In this document: one piece after another, positions 1 through 8,654 of the stretch
Numbering within the stretch: position 1 is the stretch's first letter
Layout: every line of letters starts with the position of its first letter
From: Algoriphagus aestuarii
GTDB lineage: Bacteria; Bacteroidota; Bacteroidia; Cytophagales; Cyclobacteriaceae
Direction: 5' to 3'
Assembly: GCA_017051695.1 (NCBI GenBank)
Contig: JAFIDK010000002.1
Span: 868,001-932,000 of the forward strand
DNA: 64,000 nucleotides
Program-made: the position numbers and the translations under genes
The notes under the pieces: generated by a model
Database searches by the model: none
What the model saw: only the letters and a program-made list of their open reading frames with translations
Told to the model about the DNA's origin: nothing

Positions 1-680
1 AATTTAAACTGGAATTTATCACCTGGAATTGCATTAATACTATTGATTTTGATCGAGAGATTTTCTTCTTCAATTTGTTCACCAAAAGAATAAACAGATT
101 TTTTCAAAGAAGGAGCTTCCAATTTGGATTTATAATAAGGATCAGCAGGATTATAAATACTGAATTCATCATTTTCGATTTGCAATTCAAAGGAATTTTC
201 ATCCAAAACCTCAATTCGAAACATACCACCCACCCATTGAGCCTGCTTCCAATCTACAGTAACTATGATTGGTAGTTTATCATAAATCTGATTTGTGGTG
301 ATAAAACCCTCTCCAAAATATTGAACATTCAAATTCAACTCGGAGATGGTTTCCTCAGCAAGAGAAAAGGACTTTAAAATCCCAATTTCATTTTCAATAT
401 TATTCTTGCCTTGCAATCCAAAACCTGCAGATTCAAATAAATCCATTCCTAAAGCAGGTTCTTCGTCTTCAATTAGGACACTGGATTGAACGCTAAAAAT
501 ATTGGTTGCATATCGGTTAAAAAGAAATGCAGAAACCAATCCGGCAAACATAAAAGCCAGGATCAAAGGCCAATATTGCAGGTAGTTGAACAATAATACC
601 TTTAAATCAATCTCATCCTCTTTTTGCGCCAAAAAAGGATTCTGCTGATTCACTGAATTCTGGGGTGAATTTGGATACAT
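1..680 (-). CDS. Wzz/Wzc-type chain-length determinant, N-terminal part (runs off left edge)
   Basis: An open frame starts at ATG 680 and stays open to the left edge (226 complete codons), so the 3' end lies outside the window. The product begins MYPNSPQNSVNQQNPF, then has a short soluble stretch with FNYLQYWPLI and one membrane segment (about residues 40-60), followed by a periplasmic region. This is the layout of the Wzz domain of polysaccharide co-polymerases, and it parallels the complete 819-residue protein at 2601-5060, which has YIRYWPWYVLF at the same place. Whether a C-terminal tyrosine-kinase domain follows cannot be seen. It sits one base downstream of the export lipoprotein gene at 682-1491, so the two are almost certainly co-transcribed. 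The expected role is control of export and chain length of a capsule or exopolysaccharide at the inner membrane. Confidence 0.85.
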   Translation of the reverse strand, partial: MYPNSPQNSVNQQNPFLAQKEDEIDLKVLLFNYLQYWPLILAFMFAGLVSAFLFNRYATNIFSVQSSVLIEDEEPALGMDLFESAGFGLQGKNNIENEIGILKSFSLAEETISELNLNVQYFGEGFITTNQIYDKLPIIVTVDWKQAQWVGGMFRIEVLDENSFELQIENDEFSIYNPADPYYKSKLEAPSLKKSVYSFGEQIEEENLSIKINSINAIPGDKFQFK

Positions 681-681
681 G

Positions 682-1491
682 TTATTTAATTAAATTCAGA
701 ATTAGGGCTAAAGCAGTGATAGCTGAAATGACCAAGGCAATGGACTGGGCAGCATTCTCTCCTGCTCCCACTTCCCTTACCTTCATAGGCTCCACATAAA
801 TCTGATCATTGGGCTGGATAAAATAGAACTCAGAGGAGATCATTTGTCTATCATTTAAATTCAATCGATGCAAACTAGTACCCTCTGGATGCTGTCTAAT
901 CAATAATACCTCATCCCTTTTTGCTATAGGAGTCAGATCTCCAGCATTGGCAATTGCTTCAAAAATGGTCATTCTGTCCTGTAGCACCACAAACTTACCC
1001 GGTCTTCTAAATTCACCTAAAGCAGAATATCGGATACCACCCAACTTTACTTTCACATACAACTCCGTAGTCACATATACCCTTAGCTTTTCCTCAATCG
1101 ACACCCTGGCTTCATCTAAGGTCTTATCTTTAACATTGACCTCTCCCACGATCGGCAAACGAATATTGCCTTCATTGTCTACCGTATAACCTGTGGTATA
1201 GTATAAATCACCTCCGGATTGGGTGGAAACATTACCCATATTCCCCATATTCCCAATCGGTTTATTATTAAAACCGTTCAGAATCATATCATCTACTGTC
1301 TGAATATTGACATCGATGATATCATTGTATTGTAAACGGTATTCAGGGATTTCGTAGGAAATTAATTCACCCTCTTCTATTGGGGTATTCCCCTCTTGAT
1401 TTTGAAGATAAATGATCTTCTCATTGGACACACAAGCTGAAGCAGCTAGTAGGGCTAGGATAGAAACAATCCCAAGTCGGAAGCTCCGCAT
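682..1491 (-). CDS. Polysaccharide export outer-membrane lipoprotein (Wza-like, SLBB)
   Basis: 269 residues with a lipoprotein signal peptide (hydrophobic core, then LAASAC with the lipobox cysteine at residue 20). The polysaccharide-export domain follows, including YRLQYNDIIDVNI and a stretch read as GNIRLPIVGEVNVKDKTLDEA. A SLBB-like region (GEFRRPGKFVVLQDRMTIFEAIANAGDL) and a hydrophobic C-terminus (about residues 248-268) complete it. This short form with a C-terminal hydrophobic helix is typical of Bacteroidota Wza relatives. The family forms the outer-membrane pore partner of Wzc co-polymerases. It precedes the partial Wzz/Wzc gene by one base, and it is paralogous to the protein at 5067-5894 (shared start CxSNKRITYLQN versus CVSNEKIIYLQN, shared end with FYFIQPNDxxYxEPMKxR). 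Confidence 0.93.
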   Translation of the reverse strand: MRSFRLGIVSILALLAASACVSNEKIIYLQNQEGNTPIEEGELISYEIPEYRLQYNDIIDVNIQTVDDMILNGFNNKPIGNMGNMGNVSTQSGGDLYYTTGYTVDNEGNIRLPIVGEVNVKDKTLDEARVSIEEKLRVYVTTELYVKVKLGGIRYSALGEFRRPGKFVVLQDRMTIFEAIANAGDLTPIAKRDEVLLIRQHPEGTSLHRLNLNDRQMISSEFYFIQPNDQIYVEPMKVREVGAGENAAQSIALVISAITALALILNLIK

Positions 1492-1837
1492 AAATGAATT
1501 TTTAAATTCTTGTTCAAAAACTGCGCAAACTTAATCAATTTCGTAGAAAAGCTGATCAAAATTTAGCAATTCAGAAAAACTAATCATTAAATAACAGTTT
1601 ATTCACTATTTTTTACAGTATTCACTATCTGAAAGCAAAACCTGCTTCTTCCTAACTTTTAAAAAAATTTTCAAATTGATAATCCTTTACTAGACTTAAA
1701 TCTCCGACTTGAATATTTGAATCAGCATTTTCCATCAGGTTTATTTGATTCATAGACTCCTTGGCAACTTTGATCATTAGATCAAATTTTTTCAGGAATG
1801 AATACTTTAAATCCTATTTAATTTTCTATCAAAAAAA
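1492..1837. other. Intergenic region upstream of the second wza/wzc pair
   Basis: 346 bases, AT-rich, without a convincing gene. It must carry the promoter for the minus-strand unit 1491 to <1. The minus-strand string TAAGTTTG at 1533-1526 matches the Bacteroidota -7 pattern TAnnTTTG, but the nearest upstream TTTG is 23 bases away instead of about 19, so this is only a weak candidate. A 41-codon minus-strand open frame (1652-1777) is present but has no recognisable similarity. Confidence 0.4.
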
Positions 1838-2563
1838 TTATTCCTTCAATCCCATGATGCTCCTGGCTCTAGCCAAATCTTCGGCCGTATCGATGGCTAT
1901 GGCTTGATGCACTGTTTCTACCATCCTGATTTTCAGTCCATTTTCGAGCAACCTAAGCTGTTCCAGCATCTCGATTCTTTCCAAATCCGACTTGGGCATC
2001 TTAGTGAATGCCAACAATGCCTGCCTTCTGTAAGCATAAACACCAATATGCTTCCAATAATGTAAATCCCTGATTTTGTCCCTATTATAAGGAATGGATG
2101 ATCTTGAAAAATATAAAGCATCCCCTTCTAAATTGCTGACTACTTTTACAAAATTCGGATTCTGCGCCTCATCTTCCGAAATAAGGGTTTTTAAAGAAGC
2201 TACTTGAACATTCCTATCTTCAAAAACCTGAACCAGGTCATTCAAGGACTTTTGATCCTGAAAGGGTTCATCTCCCTGTACATTGACGATGATCTCAGCA
2301 TCTATTTGTTGTAATGCCTCTGCAATCCTGTCAGAGCCACTTTCATGGGCTTTTTTGCTAAGAAACACATTGCCTCCCAAGTTTTCTATCTGTTTGGCTA
2401 TTTGTTCATGGTCTGTAACTACCCATACTTCATCAAAAATCCCCGTTGCGACCGTACTCAAATAGGTTCTTTGGATCACGGATTTCCCTCCTAAATCCTG
2501 GACCAATTTTGCAGGAAGTCTGGTTGAGGCATATCTGGCAGGTATTAAAGCGGCTTTTTTCAA
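1838..2563 (-). CDS. kdsB: 3-deoxy-manno-octulosonate cytidylyltransferase (CMP-KDO synthetase)
   Basis: 241 residues. KdsB activates KDO with CTP for lipopolysaccharide inner-core or capsule synthesis in the cytoplasm. The N-terminal nucleotide-binding motif IPARYASTRLPAKL, the metal/substrate motif VNVQGDEPF (about residues 93-101), SRSSIPYNR and the C-terminal IDTAEDLARAR are all in place, and the length is normal for the family. The start codon is TTG at 2563. No ATG lies upstream before an in-frame stop, and the family motif begins only six residues in, so TTG is well supported. It follows the Wzc-like gene by 37 bases and probably belongs to the same transcript. A lone kdsB inside a capsule-export cluster suggests either KDO in the exported polymer or simple co-transcription; the sequence does not decide. 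Confidence 0.95.
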   Translation of the reverse strand: MKKAALIPARYASTRLPAKLVQDLGGKSVIQRTYLSTVATGIFDEVWVVTDHEQIAKQIENLGGNVFLSKKAHESGSDRIAEALQQIDAEIIVNVQGDEPFQDQKSLNDLVQVFEDRNVQVASLKTLISEDEAQNPNFVKVVSNLEGDALYFSRSSIPYNRDKIRDLHYWKHIGVYAYRRQALLAFTKMPKSDLERIEMLEQLRLLENGLKIRMVETVHQAIAIDTAEDLARARSIMGLKE

Positions 2564-2600
2564 GCTTTGAAAATTTTAATTACTGGAAAATGAAAGATAC

Positions 2601-5060
2601 TTACTTGACTTTAAAAACTTTTGTGATTTTCTGCCACAAAGAAGTATCCATTTTTCTGATCCTTTTCTTTTTAGTGTCTAGATCTTCTCCATAATAATTA
2701 TACATGTATTTATTATTTTGAGAATAGAGGTAGGTATTACCATATCCGTAATTGTAACCCTCATAATGGTACCCTGAATTGATGATCCCATTAAAGACAC
2801 CGTATACGTTTTTCACTTGCTTGTTATTGAAGAGGTCATTGATCATGACCAAGTGATCTTTTACAGTATAAGCCTGACGGACCACATACAAGTTGATATC
2901 AAAAAGCCGCATTAAATCAATGGTCTCAGATACCAATCCCATTGGAGGTGTATCAAAAATTACCACATCAAATCTTTCCTCCAGGTAATTTAAAAACTCC
3001 TTCAGTCTCTCGGTCTGCAAAAGTTCAGCAGGATTGGGTGGGATCACACCCGAAGGGACAAAATACAAATTGTCATGCTTACTCTTAAACACTATATCTT
3101 CTGCGGATACTTTCCCAATCAAATAAGTGGATAAACCTACCTTTTCGGAATGACCGAAATAAGAAGCTAGTTTTGGTCTTCTCAAATCCCCCCCTACTAC
3201 TACTGTTTTCTTGGAACCCAAAGCCATTGCAGAAGCCAGATTAAGGGAAGTAAAAGTTTTTCCTTCACCGGAAACAGAAGACGTAACCAATATTTTCTTG
3301 GTGTTCTTTCCGCTTGCCAAATAGGTAATTGCAGATCGAAGTGATCTAAATGATTCTGCCACTGCAGATTTGGGATGCTCCAAAACTACTTGATTGGTGT
3401 CTTTTTGACTATAGCCGATAATCCCCAATTGAGGGATCATGAAATTCTTTTTCAGATCTCTTTGATCCTTGATCGTATCGTCAAAAATATCCCTGACCAC
3501 GATAAAGCCAAATGGAATCAAAAAGCCTAAAACGATAGCTAAACCATAATTCTGCTGCTTTTTTGGGAAAATTAGCGTTCCTCTTTTGGCATAGTCCAAA
3601 ATTGAATTATCCGATACGTTGGAAGCCATGGCAATTCCTGCCTCAGCTCTCTTTTCCAACAAATAGGTATATAAAGATTCCCTTAATTTAAACTCACGGA
3701 AAATCCCTGTGTATTGGGATTCTGATTCAGGAAGAGTGGAAAACTGGGAATCGTAAAAATCTATGTCTTTTTGAATATTTGCTTTTTTCTGCCTGGTATT
3801 GGCTATCAGATTGACCACATTCTCAAATAGTGCCTCTTGGGCTTTTTCCATCTGTACGTCAATCTTCAATACTTCAGGATGGTTTTCATTGACTGTGGCC
3901 AATAATTTCCTTCTATCCTGGGATAATGTGACCAAAGTCTGAATTAATCCATTTAAAAGAGGATCAGGAACACCAATGACCGAAGGAGCAATCACATCTG
4001 AAAAGTCTTTGCTTTTCTGCTGCATGTATTGATAGATCTGCTCAAAATAATCCAGCTGGTAGTCGAGCTCAGCACTCATCTCATCCAGAGTATTCATTTT
4101 GCTCAAAATATTGGAAAATTCTGCAGATACATCCAGCATCTTGTTCTCCACTTTAAAATTCTGAAGTTCCTGTTCTTTGTTATTGAGTGAGTCTTCCAAA
4201 AAGCCCAGTTGCTCTTCAATAAATTTCAAGGTATTCTCTTGGATCCGGTTCTTTTCATTTAGATCATAATCAATGTAGGAAGTCATCAAGGCATTGATAT
4301 AATCCCTTCCTTTCTCAACTACTTTGGTATTGGTACTTAACCTCAAAACCGAACTATATTCATTTACCAGGCTGACATTGATTGATCTACCTAATTGCTC
4401 TTCTAAGACAGTGGGGTTTTTAAGCCTAAAAACAATGGACTCTCCAGTCCGGGCAGGATTGACCAAAAAAACAGTGAACTTTGACCTCCCAGTTTCAATT
4501 TCTTCTCCGAATGTAAAGGTCTTATCATAAATGGATTCATCACCTGCAGCCATTGCTGAATTGAGGTCCATAAATCCAGATGCCTCTGGTAGAATTTTAA
4601 AATTCTCCTCAGATAAGATCAGTATCTCATTAGGTGTATCAGTTACCTGCAAATGATCCCAATCAACTTGGATTCGGATCGGAGAGCGATCATACAATTC
4701 GATGGCTTTGATATTGGTTTTTGCATAATACTCCACATCAAAGTGAACCTTTTTAAGTGCCTCATGGGCCAAGTTCTTGGATCTAAGGCGAAGGATATCA
4801 TTTTCGAGATTGATGCCGGAAGAAAAAATATTGGATCTATCGAGAATCCTGGCTTCAGGAGAGGTATTGGTTTTGATAATCATAGAACCGGTCACTTCGT
4901 ATTCATCCACTGTATAGCGGTGAAAAAGAAAAGTCCCCATTAAAAACAGACCGATAAAGAGAACATACCAAGGCCAGTACCTGATATATTTGGCAACTAC
5001 ATATCTGATTTCTAAGGCTTTCTCCTCGTTATCGAGTTGACTTAAGTCTAATTTCTCCAT
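2601..5060 (-). CDS. Wzc-like polysaccharide co-polymerase with tyrosine autokinase domain
   Basis: 819 residues. An N-terminal Wzz domain has a membrane helix at about residues 32-50, then a long periplasmic region with a coiled-coil section (about 270-340). A second membrane segment lies near residue 510, followed by a cytoplasmic BY-kinase domain. Kinase motifs are Walker A with SGEGKT (about 597), Walker A' VVVGGDLRRP (about 622) and Walker B VVIFDTPP (about 702). The C-terminus near residues 765-795 carries a dense tyrosine cluster (YHYEGYNYGYG, then YLYSQNNKYMYNYYGED), the usual autophosphorylation tail. It starts six bases after the export lipoprotein gene 5067-5894 and precedes kdsB. 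The family regulates polymerisation and export of capsule or exopolysaccharide through cycles of tyrosine phosphorylation. Confidence 0.95.
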   Translation of the reverse strand: MEKLDLSQLDNEEKALEIRYVVAKYIRYWPWYVLFIGLFLMGTFLFHRYTVDEYEVTGSMIIKTNTSPEARILDRSNIFSSGINLENDILRLRSKNLAHEALKKVHFDVEYYAKTNIKAIELYDRSPIRIQVDWDHLQVTDTPNEILILSEENFKILPEASGFMDLNSAMAAGDESIYDKTFTFGEEIETGRSKFTVFLVNPARTGESIVFRLKNPTVLEEQLGRSINVSLVNEYSSVLRLSTNTKVVEKGRDYINALMTSYIDYDLNEKNRIQENTLKFIEEQLGFLEDSLNNKEQELQNFKVENKMLDVSAEFSNILSKMNTLDEMSAELDYQLDYFEQIYQYMQQKSKDFSDVIAPSVIGVPDPLLNGLIQTLVTLSQDRRKLLATVNENHPEVLKIDVQMEKAQEALFENVVNLIANTRQKKANIQKDIDFYDSQFSTLPESESQYTGIFREFKLRESLYTYLLEKRAEAGIAMASNVSDNSILDYAKRGTLIFPKKQQNYGLAIVLGFLIPFGFIVVRDIFDDTIKDQRDLKKNFMIPQLGIIGYSQKDTNQVVLEHPKSAVAESFRSLRSAITYLASGKNTKKILVTSSVSGEGKTFTSLNLASAMALGSKKTVVVGGDLRRPKLASYFGHSEKVGLSTYLIGKVSAEDIVFKSKHDNLYFVPSGVIPPNPAELLQTERLKEFLNYLEERFDVVIFDTPPMGLVSETIDLMRLFDINLYVVRQAYTVKDHLVMINDLFNNKQVKNVYGVFNGIINSGYHYEGYNYGYGNTYLYSQNNKYMYNYYGEDLDTKKKRIRKMDTSLWQKITKVFKVK

Positions 5061-5066
5061 ACTACC

Positions 5067-5894
5067 TTAATTCCCTGTTACCAAATTAATAATCAGTAAT
5101 GTAGATGCCAACAAACCTGCAAACAAGGCCAACGAGGCAGTCAAATTATCTGCAGTGCCGATTTGTCTGATTTTCATCGGTTCCATATACAAGATATCAT
5201 TCGGTTGAATGAAATAAAAGGGGCTGCCCAAGATAGCCCGGTCATTTAAATTGATTTGGTGGATTTTAGTCCCTCCATCGTATTGTCTGATGATAAATAA
5301 CTTGTTTTTCTTTCCAAGCAAAGTTGTTTCTCCTGAATTTGCCAATGCATCAAAAATCGTGGCTCTGTTTTTATAAATTACCTTCACCCCTACGCTGTTG
5401 AACTCTCCAAGAGTTGTATATCTAATCCCAGCAATTCTCAATCTGACATATACTTCCTCTTTAAAAAACTTATTGATTTCCGCCTGAACCTTATTTTTGG
5501 CATCTTCTTCAGTTAGCCCAGCAATATTGATTTTTCCCAATTTTGGAACTTCCACCATCCCTTCCTGATCAATGCTATAACCTCTGAAGTAAAACGGATC
5601 TGAGCCTTGGCCACCACCACCGCCTCCGGCTCCTGACATGCCTCCTGCAGTAGAGTTCTGGTAGCTGAAAGCCTTGGTCAATTCTTCATCTGAGGAAGCA
5701 AAATCAATTTCGACAATGTCAAAGGGCTGCAAAATATATTTATAATCCACCTCAGCAAAAGGAATAAATTCATTTAGTTCGATCGCTTCATTTTCAGGTA
5801 AATTCTGTAAATAGGTTATCCTTTTATTGCTGATGCACCCCCAGGATAGAATGATCAAAATAAATAAGGGTAAAAGTTTTCTCATATTTCTCAT
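5067..5894 (-). CDS. Polysaccharide export outer-membrane lipoprotein (Wza-like), first copy
   Basis: 275 residues. The signal peptide ends in a lipobox with cysteine in LSWGC (residue 20). The export domain contains YILQPFDIVEIDF and a glycine-rich loop (MSGAGGGGGGQG, about residues 85-96). It is followed by a SLBB-like region with GEFNSVGVKVIYKNRATIFDALANSGE and a hydrophobic C-terminal helix. It forms the outer-membrane side of the exporter whose inner-membrane partner is the Wzc-like gene six bases downstream. ATG 5894 is used here; an in-frame ATG three codons later (5885) is equally possible. It is the first gene of a unit reading to kdsB and is paralogous to 682-1491. The glycine-rich loop is absent from the second copy. 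Confidence 0.93.
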   Translation of the reverse strand: MRNMRKLLPLFILIILSWGCISNKRITYLQNLPENEAIELNEFIPFAEVDYKYILQPFDIVEIDFASSDEELTKAFSYQNSTAGGMSGAGGGGGGQGSDPFYFRGYSIDQEGMVEVPKLGKINIAGLTEEDAKNKVQAEINKFFKEEVYVRLRIAGIRYTTLGEFNSVGVKVIYKNRATIFDALANSGETTLLGKKNKLFIIRQYDGGTKIHQINLNDRAILGSPFYFIQPNDILYMEPMKIRQIGTADNLTASLALFAGLLASTLLIINLVTGN

Positions 5895-6067
5895 TTAAGA
5901 AAGTATCGTAAATATATAGAAAATGGACAAGGGGTAATTTAATTTTTAAGATTATCCTAAAATGAACAATAAGATCTTACGGCAAAGTATCGGGATCTCA
6001 AATTCGAAATTTGAGGTTCATACTCCTTTCTACGTTTTCTCTTTGTGTCCCTTGTGGTACTGAGCTG

Positions 6068-6423
6068 TTCAGGATTTGCAATCCTGAACTCATATCATAG
6101 GATTTATAATCCGATTATTCGGGGCCTTTAATGAGTGGTTCAGTGATTTTAATTGTTTTTTGAGGTTATAAATCTTCGGATATCGCTTGGAGGTTGCAAA
6201 CCTCGACGAGCAAAGATTTTTAGCGTAAAAGTCAATTACATTCACCAAAATCCTGTGAGAGCAGGTATTGTGGAAAAGGAAGAGGAATATTTAAATAGTA
6301 GCTCCGGAGATTTCTACGGAATAAGAAAAGGGCCTATTCAATTGACAGATTTTGGGTAAAAAGGAAGTTTATGATGAAGATTACAAATCTTCAGATCTGG
6401 CTTCGGGATTACAAATCCCGAAG
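6068..6423. repeat. Cluster of five REP-like palindromes
   Basis: Five short perfect or near-perfect hairpins share a core of ATT-three bases-AAT or close variants. They lie at 6068-6088 (TTCAGGATT tgc AATCCTGAA), 6100-6112 (GGATT tat AATCC), 6190-6204 (GAGGTT gca AACCTC), 6376-6392 (GAAGATT aca AATCTTC) and 6401-6423 (CTTCGGGATT aca AATCCCGAAG). They surround a transposase remnant at 6224-6359. This fits a REP/BIME-type array mobilised by a REP-associated tyrosine transposase. The rest of the 609-base gap 5895-6503 holds no gene that I can support. Confidence 0.75.
6224..6359 (+). pseudogene. C-terminal remnant of a REP-associated (IS200-like Y1) transposase
   Basis: The plus-strand frame reads VNYIHQNPVRAGIVEKEEEY then LNSSSGDFYG, ending at TAA 6357-6359. 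The string YIHQNPVRAGIV followed by an E/Y-rich stretch and a serine-rich turn is the conserved C-terminal block of RAYT/TnpA_REP proteins. The catalytic HUH motif and tyrosine, normally in the preceding 100 or more residues, are absent: upstream sequence in this frame is palindromic repeat and not transposase. This is therefore a decayed 3' fragment. The flanking REP-like hairpins support the identification. Confidence 0.8.
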
Positions 6424-6503
6424 AGCAGCGCAATTAGGAATTAATTCGGGAATTAGCTCAGGTATTTCTAAAAGTAAAGCGATAAATACTTAAAAGATCC
6501 TTC

Positions 6504-7436
6504 CTAGAAAACTTCCAAATCCCCCAAGGACCATTTCCAATTTTGTGCAAAGGGATCAAAATCCGGATTTACTTTTCTAAGGGTCACTTCTGGACCGGCT
6601 TTTAAGATTGGTAGTATACCTAAGGAAATAGCATCCTGTTCCAAATACCGGAGGCCCGAAAAAGAAGTAAATCTTGCGCCAGACAGCTTTTGAATCTCTT
6701 TAAGTTGAGCATGGAGTTGTTTTCTATCGGAATCCTGAAATTCTTCCAAAGTAAACAAATCGGTAATCCTAATCTCCCTCCCCATTTTGCTCTCCTTGAT
6801 CCTATAAAACAATAAATAGCTCTTCTGGTCGGTCAAAAAATAGTAGGGAAATAAAGGACAATCACAATAGCGCCATTTTAAGTAGCCAAGCTTCAGATTT
6901 GTCTGGTTTTCAGCCTGCTCAGAACCTTCAATTTTTGCAACCAATTCCGAAATAGTTTCCCAATTTTCAGGTTCCAAAGAATGGTTGTTTTTGCCAACGC
7001 TCAAATGAAAATCCAGTTTGAGAGGTAGTTTACCCCATTTTTGCCAACCCATTTTCAGGTAGCCTGGCATACTATCAGCATTTGGACTATTGTAAATCAA
7101 GTCAAGTCCTTCCTGTTTCAGTTCCTCAATTAATCTTAAAGTCAGGTTGCTAAATACACCTTTGCCCTGAAAATCCGGATGTACTGCCGTATCGACTGCC
7201 CTACAAGCCTTTTTCACTTCTCCATCCACCAAGAATTCCCATCTTAAAAATGCTCTCACACCAATGATTTTGGAATTTTCAACAGCAACTAAAACAGGGG
7301 ATTTCCCAAATGGATTATCCAGATGTTTCCAACTCCATAAGCTTTCAGACTTTGGAATCATGGACTCTCCCAAAGATATCTTTAGAAGTGAGATGATTTC
7401 CGGAATATCATGTTCCTGACCTTTTCTAATTTCCAT
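6504..7436 (-). CDS. GNAT-family N-acetyltransferase
   Basis: 310 residues. The N-terminal half has the GNAT fold: MEIRKGQEHDIPEIISLL at the start, an acetyl-CoA loop near residues 85-105 (AVDTAVHPDFQGKGVFSNLT, matching the Q/RxxGxG/A motif as QGKGVF), and IYNSPNADSMPGYLKMGW (about 134-151). The C-terminal half is an uncharacterised extension that may form a second GNAT-like lobe, as in Bacteroidota proteins near surface-polysaccharide loci. The substrate is unknown; sugar-amine or cell-wall acylation would suit the neighbours but is inference. It is 29 bases downstream of the LLM oxidoreductase gene and may be co-transcribed with it. Confidence 0.8.
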   Translation of the reverse strand: MEIRKGQEHDIPEIISLLKISLGESMIPKSESLWSWKHLDNPFGKSPVLVAVENSKIIGVRAFLRWEFLVDGEVKKACRAVDTAVHPDFQGKGVFSNLTLRLIEELKQEGLDLIYNSPNADSMPGYLKMGWQKWGKLPLKLDFHLSVGKNNHSLEPENWETISELVAKIEGSEQAENQTNLKLGYLKWRYCDCPLFPYYFLTDQKSYLLFYRIKESKMGREIRITDLFTLEEFQDSDRKQLHAQLKEIQKLSGARFTSFSGLRYLEQDAISLGILPILKAGPEVTLRKVNPDFDPFAQNWKWSLGDLEVF

Positions 7437-7465
7437 AAAGTAAGTATAAGAAAATCATTTCCATT

Positions 7466-8500
7466 TTATACCTCCATTTGATTTACCAGTGGCTTTACTT
7501 CTTTTCCTATAAATTCTATGGATTCCATTAATTGGTTATGGCTGAGTCCGGCATTATCCATTTGAAAAGTAAATCTTGAGATTCCTCCCAGCGAATTGCT
7601 GTGACGGATAATCTTTTCTGCCACCTCCTCGGGACTTCCTATCACCAATGCTCCTGTCTTCCCTGTCTGCGCATAAAAATGATTCCAAGTCACAGGAGGC
7701 CAGCCTCGTTCTTTTCCGATTCGTGTAAAAGTCTCAGCATAGCCAGGATAATAAACCTCCAAAGCTTCTTCAGTACTTTTTGCGACAAAACCCAAGGAAT
7801 GCAATCCAACTTTCAAGGTTTCCTGAGACTGCCCCGCCTTTTCACCTGCCTCTCTATATAGATCAATTAATGGTCTGAATCTATGCGTTTCTCCTCCGAT
7901 CACTGCTACCATCAAAGGTAAACCTAATGCGCCGGCTCTGGCGAAGGAGGCCGGAGTACCGCCAACCCCTAACCAAATAGGAAGTTTTTTCTGAAAAGGT
8001 CTTGGGTAAATACTCTGGTTGTTTAATGCAGGTCTAAATTGACCTTGCCAGGTAACAATTTCATTATCTCTGATCTGAAGCAACAGACCCAACTTTTCAG
8101 CAAAGAGCTTATCATAATCATTTAGTTTGAGTCCAAAAAGTGGAAATGCTTCAGTAAAGGACCCTCTGCCCGCTACGATCTCGGCTCTTCCTTTGGAGAT
8201 CAAGTCCAAAGTAGCGAATTCCTGAAAAACCCGGACCGGATCAGCTGCAGAGATCACAGATACCGCAGAAGTCAATTTGATGTTTTTTGTCCTTGCTGCG
8301 GCTGCTGATAAAATAATCGCTGTGGCAGAATCCAAAAACTCCTTTCTATGATGCTCTCCTATTCCAAAAACATCTAATCCCACCCGATCCGCATGTTCAA
8401 TTCTTGTTAAAAGTTGATCTAAAGCTTCCAAACTTTTGTGTACATCGATTTTTACATCTCCAGCTTCCGTTGCTGCAAAACTATCTATTCCTATTTCCAT
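7466..8500 (-). CDS. LLM-class flavin-dependent oxidoreductase (luciferase-like)
   Basis: 344 residues from ATG 8500. The frame is open further upstream to a TTG at 8545, but family members start at MEIGIDSFAATE, so ATG 8500 is preferred. The TIM-barrel luciferase-like fold shows DVFGIGEHHRKEF (about residues 45-57), TSAVSVISAADPVRVFQEFATLD (about 77-99), GRAEIVAGRGSF (about 104-115) and PIWLGVGGTPASFARAGALG (about 175-194). These are the regions that bind reduced FMN in bacterial luciferase/alkanal monooxygenase relatives. The substrate cannot be predicted. It is divergent from the DoxX-like gene at 8655. Confidence 0.88.
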   Translation of the reverse strand: MEIGIDSFAATEAGDVKIDVHKSLEALDQLLTRIEHADRVGLDVFGIGEHHRKEFLDSATAIILSAAAARTKNIKLTSAVSVISAADPVRVFQEFATLDLISKGRAEIVAGRGSFTEAFPLFGLKLNDYDKLFAEKLGLLLQIRDNEIVTWQGQFRPALNNQSIYPRPFQKKLPIWLGVGGTPASFARAGALGLPLMVAVIGGETHRFRPLIDLYREAGEKAGQSQETLKVGLHSLGFVAKSTEEALEVYYPGYAETFTRIGKERGWPPVTWNHFYAQTGKTGALVIGSPEEVAEKIIRHSNSLGGISRFTFQMDNAGLSHNQLMESIEFIGKEVKPLVNQMEV

Positions 8501-8654
8501 GATTTTCCGAATTTCTGATGTAAAACCAGTTTTATCTAAAATCAATTCCCTACTTCTCCATAATAATTCAATAGATTTTTAGTTAAAATTATTTAAGCCA
8601 ATTTGTTGACTGTCAATTTTCAATAGTTTTGAATACCACTTTTTACCGAGGCTC

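Noticed and set aside
1652-1777. 41-codon minus-strand frame downstream of kdsB
   Set aside because: No recognisable family and no start signal; the frame is closed by a stop upstream. Could be the tail of a lost gene, but this cannot be supported.
8501-8545. Longer form of the luciferase-like protein starting at TTG 8545
   Set aside because: Extra 15 residues are not part of the family start; ATG 8500 gives the canonical N-terminus.
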